A DNA stretch of 64,000 bases from Sympetrum striolatum (lineage: Eukaryota; Arthropoda; Insecta; Odonata; Libellulidae). The notes under the pieces were generated by a model. That model was not told the DNA's origin, did no database searches, and was given only the letters and a program-made list of their open reading frames with translations. Numbering within the stretch: position 1 is the stretch's first letter; every line of letters begins with the position of its first letter. A program made the position numbers and the translations under genes. The stretch spans positions 2,232,001-2,296,000 of the forward strand of contig OX388341.1 of NCBI GenBank assembly GCA_947579665.1. The letters are read 5' to 3'. Shown here one piece after another: positions 1 through 11,387 of this stretch.

Positions 1-585
1 TTAGAATTTATGAGTACTTCACAGAGACTGATAAACATGCCAAATTGCAGCGTATACATTATAGATAATGCATAAAATAAATTCGCTGGAAGAAAGACCA
101 CGAGTTAAAAAATAAATTCGAATACATAAATACATATTTTTCGTTTCAAGAAGGAATTCCAAGTATGCTCAATACCTTTTTAATGTAGAATAAAACCGCA
201 TACGCCACTATCTGTAAATACAATAAATTGTTTTATTGTCTAAAATCGTTCTTTGTCGCGATATTATTCGTCAGAATTAAATTCTTAGAGTAACACGAGA
301 ATTTGAGAATTATATTCCTTATTTATTTTCCACATCTTTCGCGTACTTGGCAGTATCTGTTTGTTTCGGTGCCGACATTCTCCCTAAGTCGAGTGCTATA
401 AATGAATCACGAAATTTTGTCACACAAAATTATCCAACGATAAAACCGTTCGTACGGAATAGAGATTCGGATGCTAATAGAAATACTTTGTCACCGAAAA
501 ACGAAAACTTAACAAAAGCAACGTAAAGGAGTCGTTACACAAGCTGCAGACGTATCGAGTGACTCTGTGGGAGGTATAAACTTAC
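1..585. other. AT-rich non-coding sequence
   Basis: I see no gene, tRNA or mobile element here. It adjoins the donor side of the exon candidate at 586-800 and would be intron if that exon is real. Confidence 0.5.
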
Positions 586-800
586 ACGTGTTGCGATCAC
601 AATCAGACCGTAAACACGATTAGGAAACACGAAATCATCCGATCCTACGGAAACAAAATATTCCATTGACTGTTGTAACGGTGGCGCATCTTCTGAGGGC
701 GACATCGCCAGCCAAGCATAAGGAATCTCAATGGTGTCGACAGCGATAACGGGGAAGTCTCTAATCGAAGACGTTGCGCAACTCGCGACCTTCACGGAGC
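586..800 (-). CDS. Candidate internal coding exon, protein not recognised
   Basis: This 215-base stretch is open in one minus-strand frame throughout. Its upstream edge is an acceptor at 801-803 (TAG) preceded by a pyrimidine-rich run read from about 825 to 811. Its downstream edge is GTAAGT at 585-580. It starts with the last two bases of a codon and then has 71 complete codons. The translation begins SVKVASCATSSIRDFP, contains VSVGSDDFVFPNRVYG, and ends LIVIATR. GC content is higher than in the flanks. The residue mix looks like an extracellular or beta-rich domain, but I do not recognise the family. The frame also runs past the donor for some codons, which weakens the case, and the last exon base is T rather than the usual G. 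The phase would fit an upstream exon ending with one codon base, as 7103-7206 does. The evidence is splice motifs and an open frame only. Confidence 0.4.
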
Positions 801-2504
801 CTACCCCCGATGGAGAAACAAAGATGCTTGCGATTTTGTGCAGCTCTGTTCACCGGAGAATGCATTAAGTCTTTGAAGGTTAAGCAGCCTCCAAATAACA
901 CCACTGTAATGAGAACTGCTCGAATGGGAAAGAGCCATCGATGACGAAATTGGTTTACAGTTGTTGAAAAGTTAGAAAAACTGTTAGCTGAACGCTACAA
1001 TTACACTTATTTCATAAAAATGACGAGTTTTCTAATTTCCAATCGCTGACTGATGGAATCGATTTTATCCCTTGATTCAATTTTCCAAATATATTATCGA
1101 ACACGGAAATTAAGATTTTCTACCTTCAGTTACCCGATAGAAAGTACTTAAAATAATTCGAGCAAAGGTAGAAAGGAAGAAAAAAGAATACGATTTTATT
1201 GCCGTAAAATTAAAGGAGAGACCAAGTTTACCTAATTTAAATTAAAAAGATGCACTAATATCCTAAAATATCAATAATTTTACTTCAGAAAACTGATGAG
1301 CATACTCGGAGAGCAAAATTTTGAAACAATTTTTCGTCTGCTTTAGAAATTAGGAAGCTAGGCCTGAAACTATTTAAGGCGTTGAAATAGCTTATGACTA
1401 TGCTCGAGATCTACGAGAGCAGGGTTACCAGGAACTAAGAAGAATGTGTCCCCTGTTTCATTTAATCAGAGCAGAGAAGATAATCAATTCGTAACTTATT
1501 CCTTTCAAAAGAGTTTCCTAAAAAAGTGCCTTTTCATATATTTGAGAATAAAACTAAGGACTAATTTTCTCTAGAATGAAAACCGGTCTCTAGGAATAGC
1601 TTCTTCGAAAGGACACCATATTTTCGTGCACAGTGTTTCATAAAAAAAACCGGCCTTGACGCTAACAATCAAAAAGAAATCGATCCTCCGCACGACACTT
1701 TTAATATCTTACAGCGGCATTATCCCACGAGAATGATTGTGCATCTCACTCTCTTTGGAGGGCTCTTTTCGGATGCTGTTGAGAACACAATCGACGGAAT
1801 GAAGAGGGAGTCCGAGGAGCAATCAATTATGACAATTAGGAGGATGTTATAAACCGGTCGAGGGAAATCCACTTTCACCATTTCAGAACGCGACCTTTGA
1901 AGGGCGGTCGAAGGAAGATTCATCGTCCAGAACGAAGAATATGGCCATACTTTCTGGGATCCCATCAATAACCGAATGACTTAGCGTTGAGAACTCTTCA
2001 GGAAGTGGCATTTACACTAGCATCTTCAAAAGGAGGCTGGAAGGGCTTTTAATCCGTTCTTTTTATCAAGCCAAGAAAAATACGGAAAAATATTGAGATA
2101 GAAAGGGCCTTTAAAGCATTCATGTAATAATATAATTATTTGAGTCACGAAAGATATCCATCCTTGTCGTAGAGAGAAATGGCAAAAATGGTAACGCATC
2201 ATAATTATGCTGTTACCTCAGTTGAAGAAACGAAAAAATTAAAAATTTCCTATCGGGAAAGAATTCAGATAAACTTTCAGCGATACGCTGTGCTTCTTGG
2301 AAAACCATAGTTTATTATACATGATAGAATAAACGGAAGTGATAAAATCATACGAAAATTACAGTCTTCCCTGTTGAGATACCATTCAGAGAGAAGATTA
2401 GGAGGGTAGTCATTACTTATGGAATGGGCAGTGGAAAAGGATTTCGGAAAATATTTTATGATAAAAAGTGGAGATTTTGAATTCCAGTCATCCGTGTATT
2501 CTTA
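801..2504. other. Non-coding sequence, no identified feature
   Basis: Nothing convincing is visible. An 82-codon minus-strand frame at 1720-1968 has no splice context or recognisable domain and I do not call it. Confidence 0.45.
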
Positions 2505-2569
2505 GGGTATATCCATAGAGTAAGGATGGGGTCTGATATACCCATCCTTACTCTATGGGTATATCAGAC
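2505..2569. repeat. Dual inverted repeat (foldback)
   Basis: A 17-base arm at 2514-2530 (CATAGAGTAAGGATGGG) is the exact reverse complement of 2541-2557, with a 10-base loop. A second hairpin is possible because 2531-2545 is the reverse complement of 2555-2569. The block GGGTATATC also occurs at both 2505-2513 and 2556-2564. Two mutually exclusive hairpins in 65 bases suggest a template-switch event rather than a transposon end, because no target duplication is visible. Confidence 0.8.
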
Positions 2570-3276
2570 GCTTTTATTCGCACTTTCATATTTCGACGAT
2601 TCAACTGAATTTAGTTAAGTATAAAATTCAATGAGTGGTTCTCATTAGTGGGTAAAATGAACCTCATTTCACTAATTAAAAAGTTGCTCTAAAGAGATAT
2701 CTAAAATATTAGAATCGATAATTGGGTATGAGATCAATACGTGAGTAATTTTAAAAGGAATCGAGCTATACGAAGTTTTCTAAAATATTACATAATGATA
2801 CTATTAAAAATCGCTTCACCAAGAATTGGCGGAAGCATTGAATTCTAGATAAGATATAGAATACACGGGAGGATGGCATCCGATGATATTTTTGAGGACT
2901 GGCAATGAAAACATACAAGTGCCAGAATAAGGCCTATCGATCAATGAAGTTTCCACAGGATTACAGAAATGTCGGTTTGCTGATTTTGAAGCAGATTTTG
3001 ACTGAAATCCGCTGCGTTCTTCGTTATTTTTGTGCTTTGGCCACGTTCCTCTACCATTGCGTCATGTTCCTCGTTGCCCTTTGGAAGACTGACCTCATCC
3101 GAGGACCTCAGAGGAATGGTCAAGTCTTTCACATTCCAATCTCCGAGGGCATCGAGTTTTTAGCGGACTTTTTATGAGACGCAATTGAGGATTTATTCGA
3201 GCGCTTCAAAACGTAATTATTTCCTATGGAGATATCGCGAGACGTGGTCCGATCCCATCTTCCACTTTGTTTGCAG
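2570..3276. other. Non-coding sequence with unassigned short frames
   Basis: A 90-codon plus-strand frame at 2905-3177 and a 63-codon minus-strand frame at 2941-3132 overlap. GC content rises slightly here. Neither frame resembles a known protein or has clear splice sites, so I do not annotate either as a gene. Confidence 0.4.
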
Positions 3277-3357
3277 AATCGCTTGACCTTTACCGTTTCC
3301 CATGGGATGCCGCTCGAGATCGCTTTTCATATGACTTACAGAGAATCGTGGGTGAAG
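3277..3357 (+). CDS. Weak candidate exon on the plus strand
   Basis: This 81-base stretch follows a good acceptor (pyrimidine-rich run ending TTTGTTTGCAG at 3276) and is followed by GTAATG after GTGAAG, an acceptable donor. Two of the three frames are open. One reads NRLTFTVSHGMPLEIAFHMT and onward for 27 codons. The other, starting two bases in, reads SLDLYRFPWDAARDRF and is open from about 3186 through to a stop near 3416. I cannot choose between them and recognise neither. It is the only reasonable plus-strand exon candidate I found, against seven on the other strand. It could easily be chance, since an 80-base open stretch is common at this base composition. Confidence 0.2.
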
Positions 3358-6300
3358 GTAATGCACAGGCTATCATAAAACTTCGAATGAAAATTAATAA
3401 TAAAAGCGAGATGTAAAAGAAAAAAGCTCAAAACTGCGTATTTAGCATTTCTAATCATAACCTCCTACGCCGATGTAAAATGATAAAAGGAGAAAGATAA
3501 AAGACGTGTCGGCATTTAAACATTAAGAAACGACATTGAATGAAAGAGGATAATACTGACTCCCTTATTAATGCAGATTTATTACACGTATTTGAGATTT
3601 ACCACTTTAGTTAAAAAGTTATATCTTTCGCAACTTTTCTAGTATAGGTTCCTTTTAACAAAGCAATTAAATTAGCGAACACGTGAGAAAGATATCGTTA
3701 AATTATGTAACGCAGTCTCTTTCCTTTGAAAGTGCACACGTAAGAATATGTTGTTGTAATTGCATCATGAAAACACAAGCTGGCACTTTCTCTTAGCTCA
3801 TTTTAACACGGACATTTCAATATTCCTCAATTACGCGGGAGAACAAAAGGAGGGCAATTTCAAAGTCACAAGCAAAGATCTCTTAGCGTGACCTCACTAG
3901 AGACGCGTTCATATGCGTTTAAGAAGTAGTGACTCAAGAGAATCCTTGAACATGTCGACATTATGTATGAAATTCGCACTAATGTTATTAAGGAATATTG
4001 GAATTTTAGAGAAAGACCTTTTTCAGTGATAAATAAATGGAAGTTCCATGTAAATTAATGCATGAAAATGGAATAAATATTTTTGATAATAGACTAGAAA
4101 TTATGCAGAGGTAATAAAGTTAAATTAACGTAAAGCTAACGATAAATTCCTTTCTATTTTTAAATCTCTATAATTGTTTTAAAAGTACATTTAATCCGGA
4201 GAGTAATTCCGAAACGAATTGTTTTTGTTGTATGTTTTGAGGGGACTGCCTTATTGAGGAATACAGCTTGAAAATCCTACGAGATATTGGTCTTTATTAA
4301 GGTATACATTCCCAGTGAAACACGGTCCTAATGTACACTGACCTGGAGACTTCAACGGCCGAATCCTCTCTTCAAATCCTCCTTTTACGATTCAGATAAA
4401 AGAGCACACGACGAATACACTAAGCATCAAGTATTTTCAGAGGGATGATTAATTTTTATTTTCACATAATACAGAAATACTAATTATCCTCTACGACATT
4501 TTGCTAAACAACATGATACACAGTTAAGAGATTAAATGCTCGCAGATTCGTTTATCTTAGATATTTTACTCAGGAGTAAACTAAAGGAGAAATTCTGTAA
4601 AGGTTTGAAGAGAAGGGGTGGGGGAGAGTTGCTTTGTTCCGCTGAGGCACGCTCTCCTCTGACAGAGGATCGTGACTACACCACGTCAAGTGTCTATTTC
4701 GCGTTGAGCAAACCAACGGATTCATCCACCAAAAGATGCGATATAGTTCGACTCGGCAGTGAAATACAGTTGTAACATGAAGTGCGCTCGCTTCGATATC
4801 TAGGCTCATCTCGACGTTTTCCAGGACTCACGGAAAGAAATTACATCAGCGTTCATGAATAAGAATGCGTATGTATCAGCGATTTGTAATAAATTCACTG
4901 GTAACTATAAGGGGTATTATATCTACTAATTTCAAAACTTGAATAAAATTATGTGTTAAATTCTCTATTCGTTAGCATTTCTGTGATTGCGTTGTAAAAA
5001 TACACCTCTATTCTATGTATCTATACTATAGATTCGGAGGGACTTCAAATGTTACGCACGATTATGACGGATTAATGTTCTCTAAAAACTTCGCTGTGGA
5101 TATGGAATCGGTTGAGATATCACGTTGAGTTTAGAGAAAATATGAATTGGCGTTTCTAAGTGAAACAGCAATAATAGAATTGGCAAATCCCTTCTCTCCC
5201 TCCCGAAGAGCCTTCACCGCCATTATTTCACTGATTGCTACAACCCCCTCCGTCCATCAGCCTATTAAAAAACTATTAAAACTGAGATTGAGGATACGAG
5301 CATACCCAAACCATAAGTAACCAGAGTAAAATTGTAACATTAAGTGATATTTTTTTAAATGCGCTTAAAGAAAGATTACCACAAGTATCATAAAAATGAT
5401 TAGTGATTAGCTAAGTTAATAATATTTTCCTTGGGCGAAAGAAGTGAATTAATAGAAATATAGTATCACTATCCAAATGAACAATATCTTATAGTTTTTA
5501 AGTATTTAAGGGTAACAATAGTATGATATAACACCACAAAATACCGATATAAAATTAATTCCAATGATATTTATAAGATATAAAAGAAGGATTTCAATAA
5601 GAAACTACAATATGATTTTCACTAAAATGGTGAAAGTCCAACCTTACCTACTGTAATTTGTTTCTATACTTTTTATTTCATTTAAAATATTTCAGCAAAC
5701 GTTCAGTTCATCTTATTACCTTCACAGCTATCCAAACTCAAAATCAGTTATTACTTTCATTAAACTTCTCCTGAGATTCCTCGATTTCAGCGAAGTATGC
5801 TCACATCACAGCTATTCTATTTACATTTGAAGAGCAGAATAACTTTGATTTGATCTCGTTTTGAATATTGAAATATGACAACTATAGCATTGGAAATAAT
5901 TTCAGTACAACCGTAGAAAGGAGCAACTCACTCCACTTGGCATTATAGACTGCAGTTTGTAGTTCACGATTCAAGCAAAAATATTATATAAATTATTCAA
6001 ATAGTAATTATTCAACCAAGATACAACAACAATGCCATATCTTAATTCCTTACTATTCCTTCTAATAATGATTACTAATTCAAGTTGCACATATTATTTC
6101 CGAGGGCACATTCCGTGCGATTTCTTGTTTCCTAGCTGTTTTATTTTGAAAGACATCAATCATTTCAGGAAATATTCCAAAATTACTGGTGGATGTTATC
6201 ATTTCATTTCTCGAAAGTACAGAGTTTCTTAAGAAATTATAACGGATCTGCGTATTCCCGAACGGAATATCTTTTCGGAAATCTAGAAAATCATTAGCCA

Positions 6301-7102
6301 CCCGCACTCAGTTGATACATAATGAAATGTCAGGTAAATCACCATTCGCTCTAGATTGCCCCGCCCGCGGGGGCGAGCCATTGGAAAAGTGAACGGATAA
6401 ATGGAATGAAGTTTCGTCAGCCTTGTGCATAGTTTCCGTGGCAAGGGAAAGCGTCAGAATTAGACTTTTTCTTGAGGGCTGCGCAACCTGGCATTCCGAT
6501 GAAAAAGAACACAACCGTCACAAGATGACTACCCTACCAAGCAATTTTTAGACAGTATCGATAATATCCCCTAAAGCTGGATGATTTAATTACCGATAGT
6601 GGGGTGAGAAATAATCATAAATGGTCCTACAAATAATTAGGTAGGCGAAAGTTAAGTTTCTACTTAGGATAAGGTGCATAACTTAGGGTTTATTATACTT
6701 AAGGGACATCGAGTCTTGGATTTCATAAGCATACTATGCTCACAACAACATATTAGAAATGGCGAAATAAAGAATAAATATCCCAGAAGGGCCTTAAAAG
6801 TTGCGAGTCTGAAGAAATTACCATAAATAATACCCCAAAGGAATTTCATGACAAAAACTATTGGGGTTTTTCTTCAAATCATTAAATATTAGCTTCAGAT
6901 ATTTTACTTCTAAAGTTGTTCACGATTAACACCAAGGAAATTTTGCAAGTTGTGTAAAACAAGATATGAGCGGAAGTTTGACCGATTATATACATCGATT
7001 TGAGGTGCATTACCGAATAAGATTGCATCTGAAATGTGTTGAAGAAGGAGCGATAAATACGGAGGACGCTCTCTGTTAGCAGTTTGAGTGGGAAGTACTT
7101 AC
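3358..7102. other. AT-rich sequence, no identified gene
   Basis: This is mostly AT-rich. Short frames near 4536-4809 and 6032-6514 overlap each other on opposite strands and show no domain or splice context. I see no tRNA or transposon ends. Confidence 0.45.
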
Positions 7103-7206
7103 CAATAAAGAGGATCCCAGTCTGCATGTCCTCTGCATCTGAGGTGGGGACCCTCTCCGTGTCCCCTCCCTCTCGAGCGCGATCACTTCACTTGCAGCAC
7201 CTCGTC
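7103..7206 (-). CDS. Candidate exon, possibly first coding exon
   Basis: On the minus strand a TTTCTATCGCAG acceptor (last base 7207) precedes 104 GC-rich bases, which end TTTATTG directly before GTAAGT at 7102-7097. Both splice motifs are strong. In the frame whose last codon is split after one base there is an early in-frame TGA, then an open stretch containing ATG and reading MQTGILFIG to the donor. It would therefore suit an exon carrying 5' UTR and a start codon, with MQTGILFIG as the start of a hydrophobic N-terminus. Joined in phase to 586-800 it would continue without a stop, although the two are 6.3 kb apart. A second frame is open from the acceptor. I do not recognise the product. 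The local GC jump against the AT-rich flanks supports an exon. Confidence 0.25.
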
Positions 7207-7559
7207 CTGCGATAGAAACGAACTGTGGTTAATAAATAAATTACGGCCATCTTTCGGGTTTACCAAAAACTAAATGAACGAAGCAGTTGGAGAATTAACT
7301 CGATCTTAGTAAATGTGACGATCGAAAAGCGTCAGATTTCAAAACAATCCTCTAAATATAATTGGCGTTCGACATAGAGACTGTCAACGTTCTTTTGATG
7401 TAAACCAAAGAGTTTTCTTAACTTTTAACGAGAAAATTAAAAGAATAGTTAAGTTAGAATTGAAAGTATTAACGAACAATATTTGCTGTAGTTAAATTTT
7501 GTGTACATACTCCGCTTGATTATGAGCAAAATATCCTACGTATGAACTATAATGGCAGT
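7207..7559. other. Non-coding sequence
   Basis: Nothing is identified. This is the upstream flank of the candidate exon and runs up to the 5'-truncated LINE. Confidence 0.45.
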
Positions 7560-8060
7560 ATCAAACATTACACAGGGCAAAAGAAAGTATGCAGCGACAT
7601 GAATCTGCTGACAAACAACTATTGCTAAGAAAACATGTTATGGAAGGTAGAAAACAAGATATGTATCATGTGCCATCTTTTATAAATCATTTTGGCAGAA
7701 ACAAACTTGAAGTTGTGGTACCAAAAATCTTTAATAAATTAACAAAAAATCTTAGGACTTTGACAAGTATGTCCCAAGTGAAAATAAAAATAAAAGAGTA
7801 TCTTGAGAATATTATGGTATAAAAATATGTACAATTAGTTTATTTTGTTAATACCAATGTGCCTATTTCTGTAAATAACCATGTAAAAACAAAATCTCTC
7901 TTAAAACTCAGGAACCACCTGAAGAGCCAATTATTGGCTCAGGTGGACCTTAAAGTATATCCAGAAAATGAATCTCCTGTGTATTACTGTATTATTATAT
8001 GTTCTTTATTCTTGTATTTTCATGTATACTACTGAATAAATTTAATGTATTAAAAAAAAA
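7560..8060 (+). mobile_element. 5'-truncated non-LTR retrotransposon, 3' end (family with GAGCC hairpin)
   Basis: Only the last part of the reverse-transcriptase ORF and the 3' UTR remain. The open stretch 7589-7822 ends with a segment, FGRNKLEVVVPKIFNKL, that resembles GRKRLDVAIPMLFNDLP in the LINE copy at 40683-41815. Such C-terminal segments (short arginine/lysine block, then a P-x-x-F-N motif) are usual in CR1/Jockey-group elements. A stem-loop at 7915-7946 is shared with the other copy. The element ends in a run of nine A at about 8052-8060. I cannot fix the clade without a search. No catalytic residues are left, so it is inactive. Confidence 0.65.
7915..7946 (+). other. Conserved 3' UTR stem-loop of the LINE
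   Basis: CCACCT at 7915-7920 pairs with AGGTGG at 7941-7946. GAGCC at 7924-7928 pairs with GGCTC at 7936-7940. A 3-base bulge and a 7-base loop separate them. The copy at 41637-41668 has the same layout with CCTCCT/AGGAGG in the outer stem, which is a compensatory change. In non-LTR elements such structures can be recognised by the element's own reverse transcriptase at target-primed reverse transcription. That role is inference here. Confidence 0.75.
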
Positions 8061-8537
8061 GATCAAGGAGATGTTATCATCAGTGGGCTGAAATAATCAT
8101 TTCCTAATTGTATGGTATTTACACTTATTCCTACCAAAACATTCTTGTATATTCTGAGATGAAATACAAAAAAGAGGAAGAACTTTTCTACAGGAAACTA
8201 ATTCCTATTTTAATGACTTGGCAAAATACACTTGAAAATGATGCATCTAAACTAGTTGCGTGCTAAGTTATTCAGATAGGAATGAGTTTCCTGCGGAAAG
8301 GTTTTCCCTTTTTTATTTTAATCTTTATGGAATACCACAAAATGACTCGAAAATCAGTGATTTTTTTCTATTCTGAGAGTTTAAATTTAAATGACTGTCT
8401 TTTGAAATTTTTATAAATTGATGTTTGTTCACACGTTCAGTTGTAATCTTCATATATGATAAAAAAACCAAGGAAAAAAAATAAGTGAAAATATTTATAA
8501 TTAATATGTTCAATCCTCACTTGGTGGAATTCAGTAT
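8061..8537. other. AT-rich non-coding sequence
   Basis: No gene or repeat is recognised between the LINE poly(A) and the perfect palindrome. Confidence 0.45.
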
Positions 8538-8645
8538 AAACCATCGTAATGAAACACTTAGTAACTTCCACAAATTTATTTTGAGCTTTATTTTGAGCTC
8601 AAAATAAATTTGTGGAAGTTACTAAGTGTTTCATTACGATGGTTT
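8538..8645. repeat. Perfect 50 bp inverted repeat with 8-base spacer
   Basis: The left arm 8538-8587 and right arm 8596-8645 are exact reverse complements over 50 bases. The arms begin AAACCATCGTAATG and end TTTTGAGCT. The spacer at 8588-8595 (TTATTTTG) repeats the inner end of the left arm, so TTATTTTGAGCT occurs twice in tandem at 8576-8599. Homology stops sharply at both outer edges and no target duplication is seen. The absence of any mismatch implies a recent origin, such as a foldback template switch, or a library or assembly artefact. Confidence 0.9.
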
Positions 8646-9496
8646 GAAAATATTTATTTACTCCTGTTTCTACTTGTTTATTTTCCAGGTGCACGCTTTT
8701 AATATCTTCTTTTCCCTCGTCTTAGTGTCTCTTAAGTCATATATTACGTTCATTTATCCATGAAATTTTCTCCATCAATATCATAATCTGTGAATTTAAT
8801 ATGAAAGCAGAAATTACTGATTATGGAGCTTAATTCCTTACTTTAAAATATTGTGTCAACTTATAGAAAATAAACAACATTCTTTTAAGATTGATGTTTC
8901 ACGCGATTACGTCAACCGTTTCCTCCAGCGACTCAAACGAACTTCGTCCTCTTGAACGACAGTCGATAACTTATTTTAAGACCACGTAGTTCACTAAAAC
9001 ATTCATTTATGAGACTCGTGAACATCTTTTATAAATTTGTTTTAAGGATACGTACCAACATTGGTGCTGCCTGTCATTGGTACGCACTGTCATTTTCGTT
9101 ATGTGATTAGTCGCTCGTCTTCCGCGAGTTGGTGTAAGAAGAGGATTCGGAAAAAGGCGGAAGGGCATATTAAACAAAAATGGCCAAAATGTCGACAATC
9201 CTACACAGATCGCCCAAGGCTTCGCATGGACCACCAGTGGTCGATTGGTGATTTTAGGATCGTGTTAATTACGGCAAGTAAGAGCGATTGAGTAATCAGT
9301 CTCCTCATTTAACTCCGCAAAGACTTATGAAACTACTCAAATCACGACGGAGAACCTTTTAACTTTAAAAAAGCCACGATTCTCCCGAAAGGTAAACAGC
9401 AATCGACGGCGAAAAAGGTGACGAGGGTCAAGAATTAAGGTCGAAGGTTGAGGAGAATGTCTTGCTTCGAGGGAAAGCAGATGAGGGGCCGATGTA
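8646..9496. other. Non-coding sequence
   Basis: Two overlapping frames near 9007-9291 on opposite strands have no recognisable domain. GC content rises towards the minisatellite. Confidence 0.4.
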
Positions 9497-9659
9497 GGGG
9501 CGATGGGGACCCTTGGAGGGGCGATGGGGACCCTCGGAGGGGCGATGGGGACCCTTGGAAGGAGGCCCTAGTAGGGGCGATGGGGACCCTTGGAAGGAGG
9601 CCCTTGGAGGGGCGATGGGGACCCTTAGAGGGAGGCCCTCGGAGGGGCGATGGGGCGGA
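9497..9659 (+). repeat. GC-rich minisatellite with 21 bp and 35 bp units
   Basis: Units start with GGGGCGATGGGGACCC. Two 21-base units (9497-9517, 9518-9538) are followed by three 35-base units (9539-9573, 9574-9608, 9609-9643), which add a 14-base AGGAGGCCC-type insert, and then a partial unit to 9659. The array is strongly G-rich on the plus strand in an AT-rich neighbourhood. Open frames across it on both strands, with a PHRPS-type repeated peptide on the minus strand, follow from the repeat and are not evidence of a gene. Confidence 0.9.
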
Positions 9660-11387
9660 CAGTCGCGAGGGAAAGTGTGAGGAATTCCACGGGTAAGCCG
9701 CGGTGCCACTCGAAGAGAACTTTCCAAAGGAGAGAAAGACGTGTGCGGGCTTCCATCCAAAACGGCACAGAAAATGACACGACACACGATGCACGACCGA
9801 CTGGTTTCACAAATATTAGGACGACTCAACGTGCGTTTCAAGAGATGCCGAATACGAATTTCGCACTTCGCGCCAAAAAAAGAACAACAGAATAAAATAA
9901 AACCGAAGCGTAAGCGTGATTTACTTTCACCCTTCTTTTCGAGATATTGCCCGAAATTTCTTTCATTTCAAACTTCAAGATATCGGATAAAATATTCTTC
10001 GGAGAGAATTATGAAATTCATTATATTAATCTGATTAACTGTTACGGTTTGATTGATGTCTTCGTTTTTGTATTCTATAAACACTCTGCATGATACCAGT
10101 ACTCTTTTTTTTTTCGCTGCATCTAAATGAATGCCCTGTTCCACCAGCGACAGCCTCTCGGCCTCCCTAGTCCAGCGTCGCGTTTTTCTAGTTGCATCTA
10201 CTTCCTTATTTACAGTTGATGCGGATGAGAGTATGCTGTGATTATCGTCTTCAGGGTACACATCATCTCAGAATTTATTGATCGAATCCTAGTTCTCTCT
10301 TAAGAATTGGATTATGGATTCGGTGGTCGTTTTGCGACTCCGCCCTCTTTTGGATTGGCGCGAGATACTGTTCGCAGAGGTCGGTCACACAACGGTTGTG
10401 AGACTTCGTGCAATAAGTGATATTTATTTCGAAGGGTAAAAAGTCATTTATTATTGCCACGAATTTGACACCGCAAGTATGTGCACCGCGTGATAGCCGT
10501 TCTCACATCTGAGCAGTCTGAAACAAAATTGATCCTCACGTCTATCTGTATTTTATTTTCGATTAATAACGACAGAGCTGCGAAATTGCCACTGGTGTAT
10601 CATATGTTGTCTCATGCGAGTTCGATCTCTGATTATTTCTTAGTTTCTGGAAGTATTCTTTTACAAACAAAATTTACGAGAAGAAATCGAAAAAGTCAAA
10701 AGAAAGGAAAGTCAAGAAAAATTCTTGACAATAACAAATCTGTACTCGATTAGCTAATGGAATGATATTCTGTGAGAAAATACGAAACCGACCAATCAGG
10801 TTTTTTCCTATATGGAAATGCAATATCTCGGTGAATCAAAGGAACCGGTCCCCATTAAAACACGTAAATCTCTAATTCTCTGGAGAAACGAATCCCGATT
10901 TGAAAAATTGGGCCAAACGCTGAGAAAACTTGTTCTAAGATTAAATAACCATAAAAATACAATAAACGGAGAAGGTTATCGGAGTGTCCAGAAATTTAGC
11001 TTCTTATGTCACATCTCATTAAATTATCTTACAAATGCGCTATATTAATAAAAGAAAGATACATTATAGATCGTTTATTTTTCTACTGATATCATCACAT
11101 TTTCGCGACTTACATAAGAAATGGACGAGTATTACCTATAGCTATCATTATTATAACACGCTGAATAGTCATTTTATAAAAAAATTGAGTCAAAAACGTA
11201 GATTCTTAAATTATGTTTTATATCAAATTGTCTGTAAATCTTGATGCCTTAACTATATTACATAATTCGTAGCCAAGTTAGAATTGTAAAAATATTAGAG
11301 AAGTGTCTAAACATTCCTGAGAAAAACTATTCGAAACCAAGGCATCGAAAAAATCTCAGCGATGATCTTTTAATTCGTGTTATCCGA
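9660..11387. other. Non-coding sequence
   Basis: Overlapping frames of 61-97 codons on both strands (for example 9741-10034 and 9968-10261) have no recognised domains. I see no transposon ends. Confidence 0.4.

Noticed and set aside
1720..1968. 82-codon minus-strand frame
   Set aside because: The wording seemed faintly familiar as a shadow frame of some other gene, but the opposite strand is not open and no splice sites fit.
9428..9841. Repetitive PHRPS-type frame of 137 codons and overlapping frames on both strands
   Set aside because: It is produced by the minisatellite; the frames are open on both strands because of the repeat.
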